Of a stretch of 64,000 nucleotides of DNA, positions 59,418 through 64,000 are shown piece after piece; the stretch's first letter is position 1; each line of letters opens with the position of its first letter. The stretch lies in the NCBI GenBank assembly GCA_965230415.1, contig CBDDKZ010000005.1:5518001-5582000 (forward strand). The letters run 5' to 3'. Position numbers and translations under genes: made by a program. Origin of the DNA: CBDDKZ01 sp965230415 (lineage in GTDB: Bacteria > Bacteroidota > Bacteroidia > Cytophagales > JAAEPT01). A model generated the notes under the pieces. It was not told where the DNA came from, did no database searches, and saw only the letters and a list, made by a program, of their open reading frames with translations.

Positions 59418-59768
59418 CCCGGTTTAAGTTTAAAAGTCCGGACGCGCGGTGGGATCGTGCGCTTTTGAGCTTAAAACGGGGCTCCTGGGGGTTTAGGGGG
59501 CAGGAAGAGTCCCCAACTTAAATACTTTATGCTTTGCATGCCTTGCTTTATTTTTTGCCTGCGGCCTTGGGAGCAAAAAAGGAAGCCCCACAGGGTGGAA
59601 GGGGCTGTGTAAGCTCCCTTTTGCATAGGGCTGATGTGCGTCGGACTTTGTGCGGCCGGTGTGCGGCTATTTATACATAAAATGAATTATATAAACCCGG
59701 CCCTCCCGATTTCTTTCCATCTAATCCGGACGGGGTTGTATAATGGAACGCGTTTTATGTTAAATAGC
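59418..59768 (+). ncRNA. Conserved structured non-coding region, module 5
   Basis: Same structure as in modules 3 and 4, with CCCTCCCGAT for CCCTGCCGAT at the tip of the long hairpin. Downstream of the hairpin the sequence differs (GGCTTTGGGGAGGG), then returns to the common TGCCCTTTCCGAT motif just before the cargo gene end. Confidence 0.5.
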
Positions 59769-59876
59769 TTGGCTTTGGGGAGGGTATATATTCAGAGAGA
59801 CACGGAGACGGATTCAATTTGGCGGTCACTGACCTCCATTTCCTGTTTCTCTCCTATGCCCTTTCCGATAGGTTGA

Positions 59877-60971
59877 CTATTTCCCCAATAAACGTTTTTC
59901 CTTTTCTATTTCTGCTAACAACTCTTCTTCTGTTGGCAGTACGGTTTTATAACGTGACACAAAAAAATTCTCCATACCTGCTGACGAGTATTTAGCGGTA
60001 GTTGACCCTTTTTCTGTACACAAAAGTATGCCTATCGGTGGATTATCCCCTTCCAACATTTCATTTTCTCGATAATGACTCAGGTAAAAATTCATCTGAC
60101 CGGCATCCCCATGATTGTACTTTCTGGTTTTTAAATCTATGATTACATGACACTTTAACTGTCGATGATAAAACACCAGATCAATGTAATGATGCTCATC
60201 ATCTACCGTAATTCGTTTCTGACGGGCTTCAAAACAAAAACCTGTTCCCAGTTCTAGTAAAAATGATTGTAAATGATCTAACAAGGCTTCTTCTAACTGT
60301 TCTTCTTTTAATACCTCCTGCTGTTTTAGCCCTATAAATTCAAAAATATATGGATCGCGTATAATGTCTTCTGGCAATAACTCGGCAGCTTCTTCCTGAG
60401 TAAGACTTAATAGCTTCTCCTTATCTTTTGATAAACCTGTTCGTTCATACAACAAGCTTCCACGTTGCCTTTCTAATTCACGTACCGACCAATTTCCCTT
60501 TATCGTATAAACTTCATAAAAAGCCCGTTTTATAGGTTCTTCTTCTTTCATTAACTCAACGATATGTGAATAGGATAAACGACTAACTAATAATTCCTCT
60601 TTTACCCCTAATACATCTTCCTTACCAGATTTCGCAGACAGTGTCTGCGAAATTGACATAGGCAACTTATAATCTGGCAAACAATTGAATACATGAGGAT
60701 AAACCGTATAAAACCGAACATAATTATTCAAGCTTCGCTCGGATGTACTCTTAATATTCTTTGCTTTTAATTCTTTGGATATATTCTTTAATAATTGATC
60801 ACCATATTTCGCTCTATCTGCGCCATTTTGTTCGTATTCAACAATATAAAAACCAAACAACCAATTGCGGATTGTTAACGATTGATTCACTGCAGACACC
60901 GCTTTATCTTTTAGATAATCATGTGTCTTACTTATTGCTGTTATTAATCCTTCAAAATCCATTGTACCCAC
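59877..60971 (-). CDS. DUF1016 / PD-(D/E)XK nuclease, type B (module 5 cargo)
   Basis: A 364-residue protein with the same two-domain layout as the 345-residue protein of module 2 but clearly different in sequence (NGADRAKYGDQLLKNISKELK, YIDLVFYHRQLKCHVIIDLKTRK, MNFYLSHYRENEMLEGDNPPIGILLCTEK). Asp and Asp-x-Lys of the nuclease core are present. A 25-bp perfect palindrome lies in its coding sequence. It fills the same cargo slot. Function as defence or addiction cargo is inferred. Confidence 0.82.
   Translation of the reverse strand: MGTMDFEGLITAISKTHDYLKDKAVSAVNQSLTIRNWLFGFYIVEYEQNGADRAKYGDQLLKNISKELKAKNIKSTSERSLNNYVRFYTVYPHVFNCLPDYKLPMSISQTLSAKSGKEDVLGVKEELLVSRLSYSHIVELMKEEEPIKRAFYEVYTIKGNWSVRELERQRGSLLYERTGLSKDKEKLLSLTQEEAAELLPEDIIRDPYIFEFIGLKQQEVLKEEQLEEALLDHLQSFLLELGTGFCFEARQKRITVDDEHHYIDLVFYHRQLKCHVIIDLKTRKYNHGDAGQMNFYLSHYRENEMLEGDNPPIGILLCTEKGSTTAKYSSAGMENFFVSRYKTVLPTEEELLAEIEKEKRLLGK
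60629..60653. repeat. Perfect 25-bp palindrome inside DUF1016 gene
   Basis: ATTTCGCAGACA, a central G, then TGTCTGCGAAAT: 12-bp arms with a single-base centre. It encodes SISQTLSAK between the two halves of the protein. Confidence 0.8.
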
Positions 60972-61096
60972 CTCATTTATTGCACCATTGGTGCAAGTTT
61001 TTCATTTAACTGACCGTAATCATTTCTCCAACCATTAGTTGGAGTTTTTCATAATCCTTTATTCCTTTCATTTTTTACTCTTTTAAAGTTAACCAT

Positions 61097-62014
61097 TTAT
61101 TCATTACCCATCGGATGATACTTACTCACTTCCTCTTGTAAATCATCTAAATCATTGATTAAGTAGGCTTCTGTGCTGCTTACATACCTGTGGCCGGTCA
61201 TGTATTGTACTTCTCGTAGGTTGTAGTTTTTTAACCAGTAAGTAATCACACTTGCTCTGAGTTGTCGGATACTTGTTACTTTGGGGTTGATTCGTTTTAG
61301 TTGTTTGAGCAGGCATTGTAGTGTATTGTACAGCTTTTGGCTTTGACCTGAGCTAATTAGTAATTGCTCACTCTCTTTGCTTGATTGCCTGAGTAATTCT
61401 TCTCTGGTGACATGCTGATATTCCATCAGGTCCAGGATTTGGTCGGCTTGTAGTTTTAGTGTTCTGGCATTGCTTTTTCTACTACCTGGGATGTGGATTT
61501 TTCCTTCTCGTAATTGGAGGTCTGTGGTTTGTAAATTAGTGAGTGCTGCCGTATTTAAGCCTTGATGTACGATTAGTCCTATAATGACCTTGTTTCTTTT
61601 TTGACTTACTTGCTGATTCTTAAACCAATGATAATTGTTGTTGGGGTGGTCGTTTTCATAGACTTCGTAGTCATGAAAGAGGGCATCTAATTCCTGTTTG
61701 CTTAAAATTTCATGTAATTCTTGTCGTTGAATACCCTGGACATTGATTTGATTTACAGGATTGTTCGTGCGTTTCCCTACTACTTTCAGGTAGTCAAAGT
61801 AGTGATTGATTTTCGTTAGATACAGTTCAATGGTCTTTTGCTTGACTTTCCCTTTTAGACTTTGCACATAGCTCATTAAATCGTTGTAAGTACATGTTTC
61901 TATGGCTATTCCTTCGTTTTTCAACCATTTTTCTAGTTGGGCTATGCTGTACAGGTTACCCTTGATCGTCTTTGTGGTGTAGCCTTTTTGTCGTAAGTAG
62001 CTTTTATAATTCAT
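61097..62014 (-). CDS. Tyrosine recombinase, second of pair (module 5)
   Basis: A 305-residue protein almost identical to module 1 in its N-terminal two thirds, but with a different segment YQHVTREELLRQSSKESEQLLISSGQ and LKRINPKV, and MTGHRYV in place of MAGHRYV. Box I Arg is again absent (HQGLNTAAL). Confidence 0.8.
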   Translation of the reverse strand: MNYKSYLRQKGYTTKTIKGNLYSIAQLEKWLKNEGIAIETCTYNDLMSYVQSLKGKVKQKTIELYLTKINHYFDYLKVVGKRTNNPVNQINVQGIQRQELHEILSKQELDALFHDYEVYENDHPNNNYHWFKNQQVSQKRNKVIIGLIVHQGLNTAALTNLQTTDLQLREGKIHIPGSRKSNARTLKLQADQILDLMEYQHVTREELLRQSSKESEQLLISSGQSQKLYNTLQCLLKQLKRINPKVTSIRQLRASVITYWLKNYNLREVQYMTGHRYVSSTEAYLINDLDDLQEEVSKYHPMGNE

Positions 62015-62925
62015 TTCCGGCTATGTGCGTATATTGTTGCGTACTCTCCAAGCTACTATGACCTAAGAATCGGGCGATATTTTCTAAACTCATGCCGTTT
62101 TGTAATAAATGTGTGGCCACACTATGTCTGAGCAGGTGTAAGTGTACTTTTTTATCAATTTGACTGTGTTTACCCAATAGCTCTACCCTTCTGGCCAGGC
62201 TCTGTCCCTGCATTCTATTTCCGTCTAGGCCAATAAAAAAGGCTTGTTCTTTGTTGTTTTGTACTAATTGAAGTCGGGTATCATAGAGGTAATCTTGTAA
62301 ATACTGGCTACTGGTTTTGTTAAAAGGTACCAGCCGCCCTTTGTTACCTTTGCCTTTCCTTACCTTGAGCACTTGTCGATCAAAGTTTAGGTCGGTGATA
62401 TCCAGTCTTTGTCCCTCACTCCTTCTTAAACCACAGCTGTAAAAAATAGTTAATATCGCCTGATCCCGGCTGTTTATTAACGATCTTCGTTCGCTTTGAT
62501 GTTGGGTTTTTGCTGTTTCAAACAAGATTTTGATTTCGGCTTGGGTGAGGTAGTTGATTTTGCTTGTTGAGGGGATTTCCCGTTTTAGCTCCAGCTCTTC
62601 GAGTGCCTGGGTTTTACTTTTCTGCAGGTACTCACTAAACTTGATGATGGCCTGCTGGTGTTTGTTCAGGTAACTATTACTCAAAGCTCCTCCCTTTCGT
62701 TGGTGTTTGCGCTTTTTTAGGTACTGGTAGTAGTATATTGATTTGTTGGTTATTTAATACTCCTATCTCTGTGTAGCCTTGCTTTTCCTGCCAGTGCAGT
62801 AATTCATGGATGTGAATAGGTAAGCTGTTTACTGTGCTTTCCGCATAACCTTGTATGTCCAGCCATTCTTTAAAACCAGCTTCTAAGTAGCGATAGTGTG
62901 CTGTTTCTAGTCGTAGTTGTTTCAT
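62004..62925 (-). pseudogene. First tyrosine recombinase with frameshift (module 5)
   Basis: Identical to the module 1 enzyme but for one extra A in GTAGTAGTATATTG (module 1: GTAGTAGTTATTG) near 62,733. This shifts the frame after QQIN. The catalytic domain stays intact in the downstream frame (62,004-62,684) and could only be made from an internal start. Confidence 0.85.
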
Positions 62926-62996
62926 TAGACCTTTTTTCTCTCTTCCTCTTGCTCAACACTCACACTCAATACTGCTTTAGTAGCCGCTTGCCCCCT

Positions 62997-63178
62997 TGTT
63001 ATTCTTGTTATACTGTTATACTTAGGCCTTTCTTGCTGTTTTTCTGATACTTACGTTTTTCAGCAACTTGTTACACTCATGTTACACCATGTTATACTGG
63101 CGCCTCCCGAAGTAAATTCGGGACAGGTGTCCCGAGTCTGAGTGCAGCGATGACCTCGGGATTATACTATGTTACACT
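62997..63178. repeat. Iteron-like TGTTATACT repeats (module 5)
   Basis: Identical arrangement to module 1, including the inserted palindrome with TTCGGGACAGG (63,105-63,161). Confidence 0.6.
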
Positions 63179-64000
63179 AAACGTATTCACCTCATTTCGA
63201 AGCGTTTCCAGTAATTCATCCAGCACATCCAGGCCTTTTTGCAAGTGGCTGTAATCGTCCCAATCGCAGATTTCATACTCATAACCTATCTTTTTGTTCC
63301 CTCCTACTCTTCGGATGTAATCGTATTGCTCTAAAGTGCCCAGGTAACGATTTGCTTTCATTGGATACAGTCGAAAGTAATTCCGTACCTCTTTGCTGTA
63401 AAAACTGCTTTTCTTTTCTTGTTTCAGCCAGCTTTTAAGTTCCTCAAAGAAGCTTCTTATGCTTTTGGGTAGTTCATCACTTTTAGTGAGTAGCACCTCT
63501 TTCATTAAGCGATTCGCGGTTTCGATATCTTCTAAGGTCGTTTCGATGTACAGCTCTCCGTTTTCATCGGCTCGCTCTTCTCGTTGGTACTGATGGTACC
63601 AGGTTACCGTTTCGATAAATTGTAAGTAGTGTTCATTGGTGCGTAGTGGTTTAAAGCATTTATGTGGGATTTTTAAGTACTCAGCATAAGGATTGATTAC
63701 TTTTACTGACTCTAAGACTTGTTGGATGTGCAATAAGGTTTGTGCTGCCTGCAGTTCGTTTTCGGTATTGATTTTATTGGCACTCAGCTTTCTTTGATAA
63801 TCCATGATTGCCTCTTGCTGCTCGTAGCTGTTGTCCAGATGCAATAGTAAACAGCGGTTCGCATTGTCTTCATAGATCTTTTCTTTGGTGGTCGTGCCAC
63901 TCAAACAAATTGGGCCAAACACTTCCAGTTTCCTTGTTTTGTTGCTCGTGCTGGTCGGACTGTCTTTCATCGGCACGATTTTACTAATCCACTGTTTAGT
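63167..64000 (-). CDS. CHC2/P-loop primase-helicase-like protein, C-terminal part (module 5)
   Basis: The frame is open to the right edge of the window. It covers the residues after Walker B (KQWISKIVPMKDSPTSTSNKTRKLEVFGPICLSG ... to the C-terminus). Its last ~190 residues match module 1; codons upstream of ~63,800 match module 3 (e.g. CTCAAACAAATTGGGCC). Confidence 0.75.
   Translation of the reverse strand, partial: TKQWISKIVPMKDSPTSTSNKTRKLEVFGPICLSGTTTKEKIYEDNANRCLLLHLDNSYEQQEAIMDYQRKLSANKINTENELQAAQTLLHIQQVLESVKVINPYAEYLKIPHKCFKPLRTNEHYLQFIETVTWYHQYQREERADENGELYIETTLEDIETANRLMKEVLLTKSDELPKSIRSFFEELKSWLKQEKKSSFYSKEVRNYFRLYPMKANRYLGTLEQYDYIRRVGGNKKIGYEYEICDWDDYSHLQKGLDVLDELLETLRNEVNTFSVT

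Larger units (their letters stand above)
59418..64000 (-). mobile_element. Recombinase/primase module copy 5 (cut by window edge)
   Basis: Contains structured region, DUF1016 type B, both recombinases and the 3' part of the primase-like gene. The first recombinase is frameshifted. The primase part is of the module 1 type up to ~63,750 and of the module 3 type beyond, a visible recombination join. Confidence 0.7.

Noticed and set aside
30398..59876. Plus-strand frames across the structured region (e.g. MNYINPALPISFHLIRTGLYNG)
   Set aside because: They follow the arms of the long inverted repeat, have no homologous pattern known to me, and differ in length and end in each copy; the conservation is explained by the non-coding structure.
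23058..64000. Prophage or conjugative element
   Set aside because: No capsid, portal, terminase, relaxase or T4SS genes were found; CHC2-type proteins and recombinases alone do not indicate either.
1..64000. tRNA and rRNA genes
   Set aside because: No cloverleaf-like or rRNA-like stretches were recognised on reading; a covariance search was not possible here.

Overview
The window looks like a chromosome segment of a Bacteroidota bacterium, probably of the Cytophagales or a related marine group. Reasons: type IX secretion (T9SS) C-terminal sorting domains on several secreted proteins, a Bacteroidota-type promoter (TTTG then TAnnTTTG) upstream of the rtcB leader, lipobox lipoproteins, and RHS proteins with the Bacteroidota core (EYYPFGM..., YRYGFNGMEKD, YDFGARIYD..GRWLS.DP). 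All statements come from reading the sequence; no database search or folding program was run.

Positions 1-18,830 are ordinary chromosome. They hold a cut secreted-protein gene, a T9SS subtilase beside two small T9SS proteins that share a module with it, a tail-fibre-like protein, two small envelope proteins and an SRPBCC pseudogene with a partial duplicate. An rtcB-prfH RNA-repair and ribosome-rescue operon follows, preceded by a 15-codon leader peptide and an intrinsic terminator. Then come an AraC/SRPBCC/lipoprotein cluster, a T9SS protein, the DEAD-box helicase rhlE and an M1 peptidase.

Positions 18,830-64,000 are a long accessory array. Five copies of one mobile module, three near-complete, one IS-truncated and one cut by the window edge, alternate with RHS toxin tips and putative immunity genes. 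Read on the minus strand a full module contains: a divergent XRE regulator, a SymE-like protein, a CHC2-zinc-finger/P-loop primase-helicase-like protein, an iteron-like block of TGTTATACT repeats, two overlapping tyrosine recombinases (the second without the first catalytic Arg), a variable cargo slot (DUF1016 nuclease type A, DUF1016 type B, or YefM-YoeB) and a conserved ~350-bp structured non-coding region. An RHS tip that begins near the EYYPFG codons follows, then its immunity gene, whose end abuts a palindromic repeat at the next module. Most tips have stop codons just upstream of the RHS core, so they look like silent donors. The tips differ: a zincin-like HEAGH domain, a GH-E/HNH nuclease, a His/Cys caspase-like domain, and others unrecognised.

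The array has been reshaped by two identical IS3-family elements (one splits an RHS tip in frame with a 3-bp target duplication), an IS1-like element with associated deletions, small palindromic repeats inserted in frame in the primase gene, and exchange between module copies. A two-gene module resembling the GAPS4 anti-phage system sits in the tail of one module. My main inference is that these modules form an integrative family that uses RHS core genes as docking sites and delivers new toxin tips, addiction or defence cargo and a structured RNA or DNA element.
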